From the IMG/VR virus record IMGVR_UViG_3300046462_000075, positions 1 to 21,562 of that record: a stretch of 21,562 nucleotides of DNA. The stretch is one strand, 5' to 3'. Shown piece by piece: positions 1 through 6,172 of this stretch; positions within the stretch are counted from its first letter, which is position 1; each line of letters opens with the position of its first letter. Under the pieces are notes generated by a model. The model did no database searches. It was not told the origin of the DNA and saw nothing but the letters and a program-made list of their open reading frames with translations. The position numbers and the translations under genes were made by a program. Source of the DNA: a virus.

Positions 1-87
1 GCCAAGAACGATTTCGAGATCATCGTGAATCTGGACGAGGGTCGGTATCGCGTGACGATCAAGCCTGAGAAGGAGCCGACCCCATGA
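1..87 (+). CDS. C-terminal fragment of an unidentified early phage protein (partial)
   Basis: An open frame runs in from the left edge and stops with TGA at 85-87, giving 28 visible residues that end in KPEKEPTP. The stop overlaps the next start as ATGA, so it is probably the preceding member of the same early operon. The charged, alternating pattern (FEIIVNL..RYRVTI) looks like two beta strands followed by a charged tail. Too little is visible to name a family. The real start lies outside the window. Confidence 0.6.
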   Translation, partial: AKNDFEIIVNLDEGRYRVTIKPEKEPTP

Positions 88-737
88 CCGCCACCCAGCC
101 CGAAGGATTGGATATGACAGACGAACTGAAGCAAGCTGGACTCGACGCCCATCTGCGCCGCTTGGCAGAACAGGAGCAGGGTATGAAGTCAGAAGAAGAA
201 GACGTTAAGCCGCACGGCTGGAAAGGCAATCCTGACATATCCCCTGCCGCGCCAGCGCAATCGGGGGAGCCGGTGGCGTGGTTCATCGCCGACGACAACG
301 GTGAAGTGTATCGCGCGACGGGATACGAGCATGAGCGCGACCAGTGGCGCGCCGTGGGCCACGAAGTGCATCCTCTCTACGCCTCCCCGCAGCCAGCACA
401 GACTGCGCAATCGGAGGCGGTGGCAGAGATGATTGTGCGCAAGAAGGACGTGAAGCTGATCGCATGGTCGAAAGCAGCAAATCTGCCTGAGGGAAAATAC
501 AAACTCCATATTGCAGCCGCCCAGCCAGCACAGACGGAGCGGGCGCTGACGATGGACGAGTATCACGAAGATTACGGCAACGTGGTCTGGTGGACTTGGG
601 AGGATGGGGAATGGCTTGGTGAGCCGGCATGGATCGGCACACCGAACGACAGCGACTGGCCCGGTTATCACACGCACTGGACGCGGCACCCCGATTTCCC
701 ATCCGCCGCGCTGGCTAAACAGGCGAAGGGGGTGTGA
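84..737 (+). CDS. Hypothetical early phage protein with repeated EPVAW/PLYASP-type motifs
   Basis: This 217-aa acidic protein lies in the early operon just before xis. GEPVAWF at about residues 61-67 and HPLYASPQPAQ at about 96-106 are hallmarks of a large, mosaic group of phage accessory proteins (Ea22/Ead-like in lambdoid phages) whose role is unknown. A Q-PAQT linker occurs three times, at about residues 103, 145 and in variant form near 56, as expected for a protein assembled from shuffled modules. The C-terminal third is Trp-rich (VVWWTWEDGEW, HTHWTRHPDFP). The start at 84 is favoured by AAGGAG eight bases upstream and by the ATGA overlap with the preceding gene; an internal ATG at 114 is an alternative. 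No enzymatic motif is visible. Confidence 0.7.
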   Translation: MTATQPEGLDMTDELKQAGLDAHLRRLAEQEQGMKSEEEDVKPHGWKGNPDISPAAPAQSGEPVAWFIADDNGEVYRATGYEHERDQWRAVGHEVHPLYASPQPAQTAQSEAVAEMIVRKKDVKLIAWSKAANLPEGKYKLHIAAAQPAQTERALTMDEYHEDYGNVVWWTWEDGEWLGEPAWIGTPNDSDWPGYHTHWTRHPDFPSAALAKQAKGV

Positions 738-738
738 G

Positions 739-954
739 ATGAAGGTCCGTCTCGACGAATGGCTCAAACGCGAGTTCGATCCGCCGCCAGCAATTCGCAC
801 GGCTCGCCTGTGGATCAACGCTGGCAAAATCTATCCCGCGCCGGTCAAGGTCGGTCGGTCGTACTATGTCGAGCAGAATGCCGTCTTTCAGGATGGCGTC
901 GCCCGCCCCTCCCTCGCCCAACGGGTATTAGAAAAACATGGCCGCACGCCCTAG
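739..954 (+). CDS. xis: Lambda Xis-type excisionase / recombination directionality factor
   Basis: The product is a 71-aa basic protein. It would bind and bend attachment-site DNA and push the integrase toward excision. The sequence follows lambda Xis closely: LDEWLKREFDPP, then TARLWINAGKIYPAPVKVGRSYYV, where lambda has LQEWNARQ, then TVRRWVRESRIFPPPVKDGREYLF. This is the winged-helix DNA-binding core. Its length matches lambda Xis (72 aa). The frame stays open upstream to 604, but a start at 739, one base after the preceding stop codon and preceded by AAGGGGG, gives the family's usual N-terminus. The 3' end overlaps int by 17 bases, the usual xis-int coupling in lambdoid phages. Confidence 0.85.
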   Translation: MKVRLDEWLKREFDPPPAIRTARLWINAGKIYPAPVKVGRSYYVEQNAVFQDGVARPSLAQRVLEKHGRTP

Positions 955-2023
955 AATCCGCCGCCGCGCAAACTGGCCTGAAAACCTTCATGAGCCGCGC
1001 CCGGAATATTATGTCTGGCGCGACCCGATCACGAAGGAGATTCATACGCTTGGGCGCATGCCACTTGCCCAGGCTATTCACGAGGCTCAACAGGCAAATT
1101 TCGCTATCGCCAAGCTGAAGCCGACGACGACCCTCGCGGAACGGCTGAACACTCCCAAGGAAACGGTTGCCGATCTGTTGCTCAGGATGCCGGCCGGCAA
1201 AGCCAAACCAGAGACGATCCGGCATCGCAAATACGTGGACAACGCTATCCGCGAAGAAATCGGCACTGTGAAGTGTGCCGAGCTGACGACCAAGCACATT
1301 GCCGACATGCTGGAAAAGATCGAGGCGCGCGGCAAGATGCAATGGTCGGTGCACGTGCGCAGCCGCATGAAGGTGCTGTGCCGCCGCGGTAAAGCGCTTG
1401 GCTGGATGAAAGAGAATCCGGCGACGGACACCGAGCGCGCGACAGTGACTGTGAAACGCCGCCGGCTGACGTTCGACGAATTCCAGCGCATCTATGAGAA
1501 AGCGCCAGAGGCCGCGTTGTGGTTGCAGAACGCCATGCTGCTGGCGCTTGTTTCCGGGCAGGACCGGTCGACTGTCGCGCGCTGGGAGCATGGGTTCCAG
1601 CAGGACGGTCATGCAGTGCTGACGCGTGGCAAGACGGGCGTGCGCATCGCGATCCCGCTTGAACTGCGCCTAGATAAGCTCGGTATGACGCTCGCCGATG
1701 TGATAGCCAAGTGCCGCTCTACCGGAATCATCAGCAAATACCTGATCCACCACATCCGGCCCAACGTCAACGCACCGAAAGGCTCGGCGATCAAGCTGAA
1801 GACGATCACTGCGAAGTTCAAGGAAGCGCGCGATCTGGCCGGGATCACTGAAGACGACGCACCGACCTTCCACGAAATGCGAAGCCTGACGAAACGGCTT
1901 TACATGGAACAGGGCAACGTCGACACGAAGGCTTTGCTCGGCCACATGACCGACGCGATCGCCGATCTGTACGCCAATTCGCGCGGTCTTGAGCCGATAA
2001 AAGTGCGGATAAACGCTGGGTAG
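938..2023 (+). CDS. int: Lambda-type tyrosine integrase
   Basis: This 361-aa site-specific recombinase would integrate and excise the phage at attP/attB. Residues 1-65 are basic and match the lambda Int arm-binding domain. Residues 75-165 form the core-binding (SAM-like) domain. Residues 176-361 are catalytic. Visible active-site residues are K232 (RGKTGVRIAIP), H312 and R315 (FHEMRSL), H336 (LLGHM) and nucleophile Y345 (ADLYAN), with the same spacing as lambda H308/R311/H333/Y342. The box I arginine is odd: where lambda has GQR, this protein has GQDR, so an ungapped alignment puts D209 at the catalytic position and R210 one residue later. The start at 938 has no strong ribosome site and probably depends on coupling to xis. 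The gene ends directly at repeats typical of Int arm sites. Confidence 0.95.
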   Translation: MAARPRIRRRANWPENLHEPRPEYYVWRDPITKEIHTLGRMPLAQAIHEAQQANFAIAKLKPTTTLAERLNTPKETVADLLLRMPAGKAKPETIRHRKYVDNAIREEIGTVKCAELTTKHIADMLEKIEARGKMQWSVHVRSRMKVLCRRGKALGWMKENPATDTERATVTVKRRRLTFDEFQRIYEKAPEAALWLQNAMLLALVSGQDRSTVARWEHGFQQDGHAVLTRGKTGVRIAIPLELRLDKLGMTLADVIAKCRSTGIISKYLIHHIRPNVNAPKGSAIKLKTITAKFKEARDLAGITEDDAPTFHEMRSLTKRLYMEQGNVDTKALLGHMTDAIADLYANSRGLEPIKVRINAG

Positions 2024-2053
2024 TTTTGAACGAATTTTGAACAGTTGTTGAAC
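2024..2053 (+). repeat. Three tandem TTTTGAAC-type repeats with an 11-bp period (putative Int arm sites)
   Basis: TTTTGAAC at 2024-2031, TTTTGAAC at 2035-2042 and TGTTGAAC at 2046-2053 are phased exactly 11 bases apart and begin at the base after the int stop codon. A fourth copy, TTTTGAACAG, lies at 2223-2232 in the same orientation and matches the ten bases at 2035-2044 perfectly. Three adjacent arm sites beside int is the layout of the lambda P' arm (P'1-P'2-P'3). The repeats are seen directly; their role as Int arm sites is inferred. Confidence 0.65.
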
Positions 2054-2202
2054 ACCCTATGCTAGGCGTGGCTTTGCGGGCGATGTCCCCTGTTGAAGTG
2101 GTAAAGCGCGACGGAACGTCTCAAACCCAATACCAGCATGGTTTACAGGATGATTTTTCGGTGCTTTTTAGACTGCAAAAACGTCCTGTTGCGTCGTAAA
2201 CA

Positions 2203-2215
2203 AATCAAGCACTTA
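2203..2215 (+). promoter_or_regulatory. IHF binding site
   Basis: AATCAAGCACTTA matches the IHF consensus WATCAANNNNTTR at every specified base. It lies 8 bp from the distal arm-like repeat at 2223-2232. In lambda attP, IHF sites sit between arm and core sites and bend the DNA for intasome assembly, so the location fits. The match is seen directly; binding is inferred. Confidence 0.6.
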
Positions 2216-2282
2216 CGCAGGGTTTTGAACAGCCCTCAAGAAATCGGTGTATCGTGCCGATGTTCAATAAATAGACGAAAAC

Positions 2283-2480
2283 ATGCTTAACCTTATCCGG
2301 TCTTTTAAGAAATTTCTTGCCTTCCCACCGATTCCGGATCCCGGCCCTTTGCGGGATGCCTACGAGGCTGGATACACCGCTGAGTCTTATGCGCGTAATC
2401 CGCATCCAAAGGGGACGCAATACTATGAGGCGTGGAGCAATGGGAAGCTCGACAGGGACAAAGAGGAATATGTCTGGTAG
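2283..2480 (+). CDS. Small Rmf/CrpP-like protein
   Basis: This 65-aa protein has a basic N-terminus (LIRSFKKFLAFPP), then AYEAGYTAESYARNP and YYEAWSNGKLDRDKEEY. The pattern G..A...(x)NP...(about 9)..AW..G resembles the Rmf/CrpP fold, which includes ribosome modulation factor and the plasmid-borne CrpP proteins. The expected GW after AW is GK here, so the match is partial. The ribosome site is weak (GACGAAAAC before ATG). It lies between the attP-like region and the acyltransferase on the same strand and may share a transcript with it. Function is unknown; a ribosome-binding role would be speculative. Confidence 0.5.
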   Translation: MLNLIRSFKKFLAFPPIPDPGPLRDAYEAGYTAESYARNPHPKGTQYYEAWSNGKLDRDKEEYVW

Positions 2481-2497
2481 CGCTGTGCGCGCAGTGT

Positions 2498-2503
2498 AGA
2501 ATC
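2498..2503 (+). promoter_or_regulatory. Possible -10 element for the acyltransferase gene
   Basis: TAGAAT matches the sigma-70 -10 consensus TATAAT at five of six positions and lies 24 bases before the acyltransferase start. The base run 17 upstream is a poor -35 (CTGGTA), so this is weak evidence. A private promoter would allow expression from the otherwise silent prophage, as expected of a conversion gene. Confidence 0.25.
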
Positions 2504-2527
2504 CGCGCCGTCCTACCGAGAAACTAT

Positions 2528-3670
2528 ATGAAGAAACTCGACAATCTCACATCCTTACGATTTCTTGCGGCTACCGCGATAGTCATTGAGCATTGCCGCC
2601 CCGCTTTCCGGTCGATGGATTGGATTCCGGTCTTCACTTACGACTTCGGCGTCAGCTTCTTCTTTGTCCTGTCGGGGTTCATCCTGTGCCAGAGATACCG
2701 TGATTTCGACAGCATCGCGGGCTTACGCGATTTCTATGTAGCGCGCATCGCACGCGTCTGGCCCCTTCATCTGTTCACGCTTTGCGTATTCTTCCTGCTG
2801 GCCGACAAGTGGTACTGGAACGGCACTGAGGGCCATCATGCCGGGATGCTGGCAGCTAACATCTTCATGGTGCACGCGTGGATACCCCGCGCGGAATATT
2901 TCTTCGCCTTCAACGCCGTGTCGTGGAGCATCTCGACGGAAGCGTTTTTCTATCTCGTGTTCCCGGCCCTGAGGCATCGCTGGTCGCAGACATGGCACTG
3001 GAAATCTCTATCGGTCCTGCTGATCGCTTTCCTTGTCCTGACGGTGACGACAGCGCGCGGTGTGGCTCCGTTCGATTTCTATAACCCGGCAGCGAATTCC
3101 TCGCTTGGCTGGGGCTACATATCCCCTCTAGTTCGAATCGTCGAATTCGTGCTCGGGATGCTGGCCGCGACTGCGTTTGAACGCCTGCGTAACCTGTCCG
3201 GTGGCGTATGGAAATGGACCGCGCTTGAGCTATGCGCAATAGCGAGTATCCCTGTCATCACTGCAGTTGACCGGTCACTGCTGCTGTCGGCCACCGGGGG
3301 TAACAGTGCGCAGAGTTCGTGGGCTATGTTCGTAGGTCATGCAGCGGCGGCCCCGGCCTTCGCGCTGGCGGTCTTTATCGCAGCCTTCGGGCGCGGCTGG
3401 ATCTCACGCGCACTTTCTATCCGGCCGCTGACTGTGCTCGGCGAGGCGAGCTTTGCGCTCTATCTATCCCACCAATTGCTCTATAACGTATTCGTCTCAC
3501 ATCGGGCTATGTTCGGGCACCGACCGGATCATGTGGTGGCTCTGTTCTATTGGGGTTCGGCTATCGTTATTTCGCTGCTGCTTTGGGCGCTTGTCGAGAG
3601 GCCTGCTCGCACGTGGATCAGGCACGTGGCATCTCGCCGACCTGAGTTGCCGACGCGCGGGCTGGTTTGA
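2528..3670 (+). CDS. Membrane O-acyltransferase (acyltransferase family 3, OafA/WecH-like)
   Basis: This 380-aa integral membrane protein has about ten hydrophobic segments. The N-terminus LTSLRFLAATAIVIEHC carries the family signature R-x10-H (R11, H22), the likely catalytic pair of acyltransferase_3 enzymes, which transfer acetyl or other acyl groups to sugars at the inner membrane. VSFFFVLSGFIL (TM2) and FYVARIARVWPLHLF are also typical, as is the late SFALYLSHQLLYNVF motif. Such enzymes in temperate phages usually O-acetylate LPS O-antigen and alter receptor specificity or serotype; that role is inferred. The frame is open upstream to 2432, but ATG at 2528 begins at the conserved MKKLDNLTSLR. 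It converges on the late operon, with only nine bases between the two stop codons. Confidence 0.88.
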   Translation: MKKLDNLTSLRFLAATAIVIEHCRPAFRSMDWIPVFTYDFGVSFFFVLSGFILCQRYRDFDSIAGLRDFYVARIARVWPLHLFTLCVFFLLADKWYWNGTEGHHAGMLAANIFMVHAWIPRAEYFFAFNAVSWSISTEAFFYLVFPALRHRWSQTWHWKSLSVLLIAFLVLTVTTARGVAPFDFYNPAANSSLGWGYISPLVRIVEFVLGMLAATAFERLRNLSGGVWKWTALELCAIASIPVITAVDRSLLLSATGGNSAQSSWAMFVGHAAAAPAFALAVFIAAFGRGWISRALSIRPLTVLGEASFALYLSHQLLYNVFVSHRAMFGHRPDHVVALFYWGSAIVISLLLWALVERPARTWIRHVASRRPELPTRGLV

Positions 3671-3679
3671 CGGATTCGC

Positions 3680-3922
3680 CTATTTACCGTCAGGAATGAT
3701 GGCGTCTCCGCCGATGGTTGACGTGAGCGCGTTGTCGCAATGGCCCGGATTAACCTTGTCAAGCAGACCACACAGCACGCAACCCCACTTGCGACCGGCG
3801 TTGCGGGCCTTGGCAGAACGCTCGCTGATCGTTTCGTTGCTCGCGCCGAACAGGAAAATGACGTTCACGCCGATGTCGAGCCACTTCAGGATGTTCAGCA
3901 GGTAGTTTTTGATGAGGCTCAT
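3680..3922 (-). CDS. Small Cys-rich lysis-cassette protein of unknown function
   Basis: This 80-aa protein ends the late operon. Its start overlaps the stop of the upstream holin-like gene as ATGA. MSLIKNYLLNILKWLDIGVNVIFLF is amphipathic to hydrophobic and could insert in the membrane. It is followed by the motif NETISERSAKARNAG and then KWGCVLCGLL..(6)..GHC, with C48, C51, H61 and C62 forming a possible Cys3His metal site. I recall similar short proteins beside holin and endolysin genes in proteobacterial phages, without an assigned role. It shows no lipobox and does not look like Rz or Rz1. Confidence 0.75.
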   Translation of the reverse strand: MSLIKNYLLNILKWLDIGVNVIFLFGASNETISERSAKARNAGRKWGCVLCGLLDKVNPGHCDNALTSTIGGDAIIPDGK

Positions 3923-4482
3923 TGCGGCGTCCCCGGTGTCGATTGAGCAAGCAGCTCGGTTTTACGGTCGCTAGATTGCGAGCTGCCGAAGTAGTACGCG
4001 ATAACGCTGATCCATGCGGTACCGAGCGCACCCAGCATGAGCATCAGCGCATCATGCGTTGCGGACGGCAGGGGATAGAACATCATCACGGCCAGCACGC
4101 CAAAGAATCCGAACGTGACGAACATCGCGAGAAATGGAGCCGTCACGCTCCTGGTGCTGATCTGCATCGCTCGCGCGCTGGCGCGGTCCTGCACGGCGAG
4201 ACTTGCGAGCGTCTCCGTATCCTTGAACCCGGCTTGAGCCATTGCGAGTGCATAGTCCTGATCTTTCGCGCGCATCGCAGCTAGTTGTTCGGGAGTCGCA
4301 CCGCTGATCGCCGCGGCGATTGCCCCCTGACGATCGTCCGTCGACGCATCTGGCTTCGGTGTGATACCGAACACGCTTTCCAGCGCCATCACAGCGCCGC
4401 CAGCGAGCGGGCCGCCTAAAGCCGTTGCGATCGTTGGCGCGAGCGTCTTGACGACGTTCAATGCTGATGTCCATGCGCTCAT
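3919..4482 (-). CDS. 3-TM holin-like membrane protein (GTA_holin_3TM type)
   Basis: This 187-aa protein starts with WTSALNVVKTLAPTIATALGGPLAGGAV, a hydrophobic Gly/Ala-rich segment at residues 12-36. A charged helical middle follows (TPEQLAAMRAKDQDYALAM, QDRASARAMQ). Two clear membrane spans lie at about 114-136 and 144-165, and the protein ends with YYFGSSQSSDRKTELL. This layout and the DRASAR and YFGSS signatures fit the 3-TM holin family linked to release of gene-transfer agents and phages. It would act in the inner membrane during lysis. The start overlaps the endolysin stop (ATGA). It is the second holin-like protein in the cassette, so it may be the holin, an antiholin or an accessory factor. 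Confidence 0.75.
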   Translation of the reverse strand: MSAWTSALNVVKTLAPTIATALGGPLAGGAVMALESVFGITPKPDASTDDRQGAIAAAISGATPEQLAAMRAKDQDYALAMAQAGFKDTETLASLAVQDRASARAMQISTRSVTAPFLAMFVTFGFFGVLAVMMFYPLPSATHDALMLMLGALGTAWISVIAYYFGSSQSSDRKTELLAQSTPGTPQ

Positions 4483-4961
4483 GATGCAGCCCTCCGCAAG
4501 TTGCTAGCGATTCTGTTTGACCAGCCTTTTCCGAACGATTCCCACGTTCCGAGGCTGGTGTAATAGGCGATACGCGAGGCATTAAAGAGGATCACGATTT
4601 TCAGCGGATCAGCCGCGCGCACCGCGGCGGCCGTAATGGCGCCGATCACGCCGTCAGCCGTGACGCCGGCCGCCTGTTGAAGCCATTGCGCCGGCTTTCC
4701 GCCGTTGTATGCAGCATCGAACACCTGAAAGCCAATGCGCGGGTCGAACTGGTCGCATTGGAAGGGATCCCAGTAGAACTTCTTCGCGATAGCCTTCGCC
4801 GTATCGAGCGGCAAATCCTTCATGTCGCCGGTATAGCCCCAGCCATGTGCGACGCGCGCTGTGATACCCCACATCGTTTCGCCGCCGGGATCGGACGGAT
4901 TGTTCGAATAGCCGCCCTCATTGCCGATCAGCGCCGAGAATGCATCGTCAAAGCTGCTCAT
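4479..4961 (-). CDS. Endolysin, glycoside hydrolase family 108 N-acetylmuramidase
   Basis: This 160-aa protein would cleave peptidoglycan glycan strands to lyse the host. The N-terminal domain begins FDDAFSALIGNEGGYSNNPSDPGGETMWGIT, the GH108 signature, with E15 in ENEGGY-type context as the catalytic acid. The C-terminal half (VFDAAYNGGKPAQWLQQAAGV.ADGVIGAIT) is the peptidoglycan-binding domain (PG_binding_3) usually paired with it. Length is normal for the family. There is no signal peptide or N-terminal anchor, so export depends on the holin. ATGA overlaps tie it to the holin upstream and the 3-TM protein downstream. Confidence 0.92.
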   Translation of the reverse strand: MSSFDDAFSALIGNEGGYSNNPSDPGGETMWGITARVAHGWGYTGDMKDLPLDTAKAIAKKFYWDPFQCDQFDPRIGFQVFDAAYNGGKPAQWLQQAAGVTADGVIGAITAAAVRAADPLKIVILFNASRIAYYTSLGTWESFGKGWSNRIASNLRRAAS

Positions 4962-5146
4962 TCGCCACCTCTACGCCCGTTGTTTCGGATCAGATAAAAG
5001 GCCTGCAAGCCGATGTAGCAGATGGTCGCGAGAGCCACCCACCAATTGATGTCGTGGGCCACGAACCATAGCCACCAGTTAGCCCCGATGGGGGGAACCG
5101 CCTTTGCGGCGCCCGCTGCGATATCTTTCATTCGATACCCCGTCAT
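4958..5146 (-). CDS. Small holin
   Basis: The product is 62 aa, or 57 aa from the second ATG at 5131. It has one clear membrane segment (WWVALATICYIGLQAFYLI) preceded by a Trp-rich hydrophobic stretch (NWWLWFVAHDINWW), and it ends in a basic tail RNNGRRGGE. Size, topology and position directly before the endolysin indicate a holin that permeabilises the inner membrane. No ribosome site precedes the ATG at 5146 (AAACCACAAA), while GGGG lies seven bases before the ATG at 5131. The internal start may therefore be the main one, and two products differing by MTGYR are possible, reminiscent of lambda S dual starts. Confidence 0.8.
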   Translation of the reverse strand: MTGYRMKDIAAGAAKAVPPIGANWWLWFVAHDINWWVALATICYIGLQAFYLIRNNGRRGGE

Positions 5147-5170
5147 TTTGTGGTTTATAGTTTCTATTTT

Positions 5171-6172
5171 TTAGCGCACCCGACGCGCTCGAATGATTCC
5201 GTCTGCCGTACAGGTGCTGACGCCAAATCCTATCTGCGCAACCAGAAACACCGTCGTTGTTGATGCAACGCTGATCCGCGTAACGGGCGTGCTGTTGTAG
5301 TCATTCTGCCCTGTAGTGAATGGTCCAGAGGACTGCGTAAAAGTTCCTAATGCGCCAGCCGCGCCGGACGTAATGGAGATCCCTTGCAGTTGGAAATTCA
5401 TTGTGGTTGTCCCTGCCGGATTGACTCTCACTACTCCGGAAACATCCCAATCACCAGCCGTCAGGCTGATACTCGTTATGTTTGCAGTCGTGACATTTGT
5501 CAGCGAAACGCCCGTAGCGGTATTGGTTACATACTCGCCAACGCTTCCGGTATTTGCATTGTTGTTCGTCGTCGTACCGACAATTCCGGCAGTCTGGGAG
5601 GTCGTGAGGCCGCCGTTGATCGTCAGATTTCCCAAGTCATCCATCGATGCGATAGAGGCCGAGTTTGCGCTGTTGACGATCTGAAAATTGCCGTTGAAAG
5701 CACGCAGGAATTTGTTTGGCGTAGTCGCGCCCTGGCCAGATAATTCGATCACCGCCCCACTGGCGTTTGCAGTCGCATTGATCTGTAGCGAGGTACCGGA
5801 CGTGCTTGTGATGCTCACCGCCCCGGTAAATGATGGAGACGTCAGTTGCGCATAGCCGGTCGCACAGGTGAACCCCGTGCCGCTTGTCCATTGAAGGTTG
5901 TTGCCGTTCGCGCTGCAACTCGGCATTACAAACGCTGTGGGGCTTGCTGCCGAGCCTGTGACGTTCGCCACCACCGTATTGGCTGCCTGTGCTGCGAGCG
6001 CTGTTGCTGTGACGTTGCCCCATGCAGGAGCCGTGCTTGCGCCAGTCGAGACGATCGCTTGTCCGCTCGTCGATCCGACCGGATTGAGTAATTGCACTGG
6101 ATTGAGAGTCGCAGCCTGCGTGAGGGACGAAAATAGCAGTGCGAAACAGGCAAATAAGCGTACGTTTTTCAT
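5171..6172 (-). CDS. Tail-fibre-like Ser/Thr/Ala-rich protein with a Sec signal peptide
   Basis: This 333-aa protein is coupled to the tailspike gene by a TAATG overlap. The mature part is rich in Ser, Thr, Ala, Asn and Gly, with short beta repeats (LNPVQLLNPVGSTSGQAIVSTGAST, then ITSTSGTSLQI.ATANASGAVIELSG), and resembles the trimeric fibre-like proteins common in phages of Burkholderiaceae. The C-terminus (TTTVFLVAQIGFGVSTCTADGIIRARRVR) looks like a beta-rich tip. The N-terminus MKNVRLFACFALLFSSLTQA-AT has a basic n-region, a hydrophobic core and an AxA-like cleavage site after residue 20, a convincing signal peptide. This is odd for a cytoplasmically assembled virion part. It may be a secreted or surface-exposed phage product instead. 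The signal is seen; the function is not known. Confidence 0.75.
   Translation of the reverse strand: MKNVRLFACFALLFSSLTQAATLNPVQLLNPVGSTSGQAIVSTGASTAPAWGNVTATALAAQAANTVVANVTGSAASPTAFVMPSCSANGNNLQWTSGTGFTCATGYAQLTSPSFTGAVSITSTSGTSLQINATANASGAVIELSGQGATTPNKFLRAFNGNFQIVNSANSASIASMDDLGNLTINGGLTTSQTAGIVGTTTNNNANTGSVGEYVTNTATGVSLTNVTTANITSISLTAGDWDVSGVVRVNPAGTTTMNFQLQGISITSGAAGALGTFTQSSGPFTTGQNDYNSTPVTRISVASTTTVFLVAQIGFGVSTCTADGIIRARRVR

Larger units (their letters stand above)
2024..2282. other. Putative attP (phage attachment region)
   Basis: This 259-bp non-coding region follows int directly, where lambdoid phages carry attP. It holds three phased arm-like repeats (2024-2053), a perfect IHF consensus (2203-2215) and a distal arm-like repeat (2223-2232). 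By lambda geometry the crossover core should lie roughly at 2100-2190. An AT-rich imperfect palindrome at 2164-2181 (CTTTTTAGACTGCAAAAA) resembles the lambda core GCTTTTTTATACTAA and is one candidate, but the exact core cannot be fixed without the host attB. I see no tRNA remnant that would identify the target. Confidence 0.6.

Noticed and set aside
604-738. Upstream extension of the excisionase frame
   Set aside because: It overlaps the preceding gene and has no lambda Xis similarity; the start at 739 has a ribosome site and gives the family length.
845-1612. Minus-strand open frame of 255 codons opposite xis and int
   Set aside because: It lies opposite the integrase, whose catalytic residues are intact; His/Arg-rich shadow composition.
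2085-2135. Sequence resembling a tRNA D-arm (GTGGTAAAGC) in the attP-like region, considered as a tRNA-derived core
   Set aside because: No matching anticodon arm, T-arm or acceptor could be found around it.
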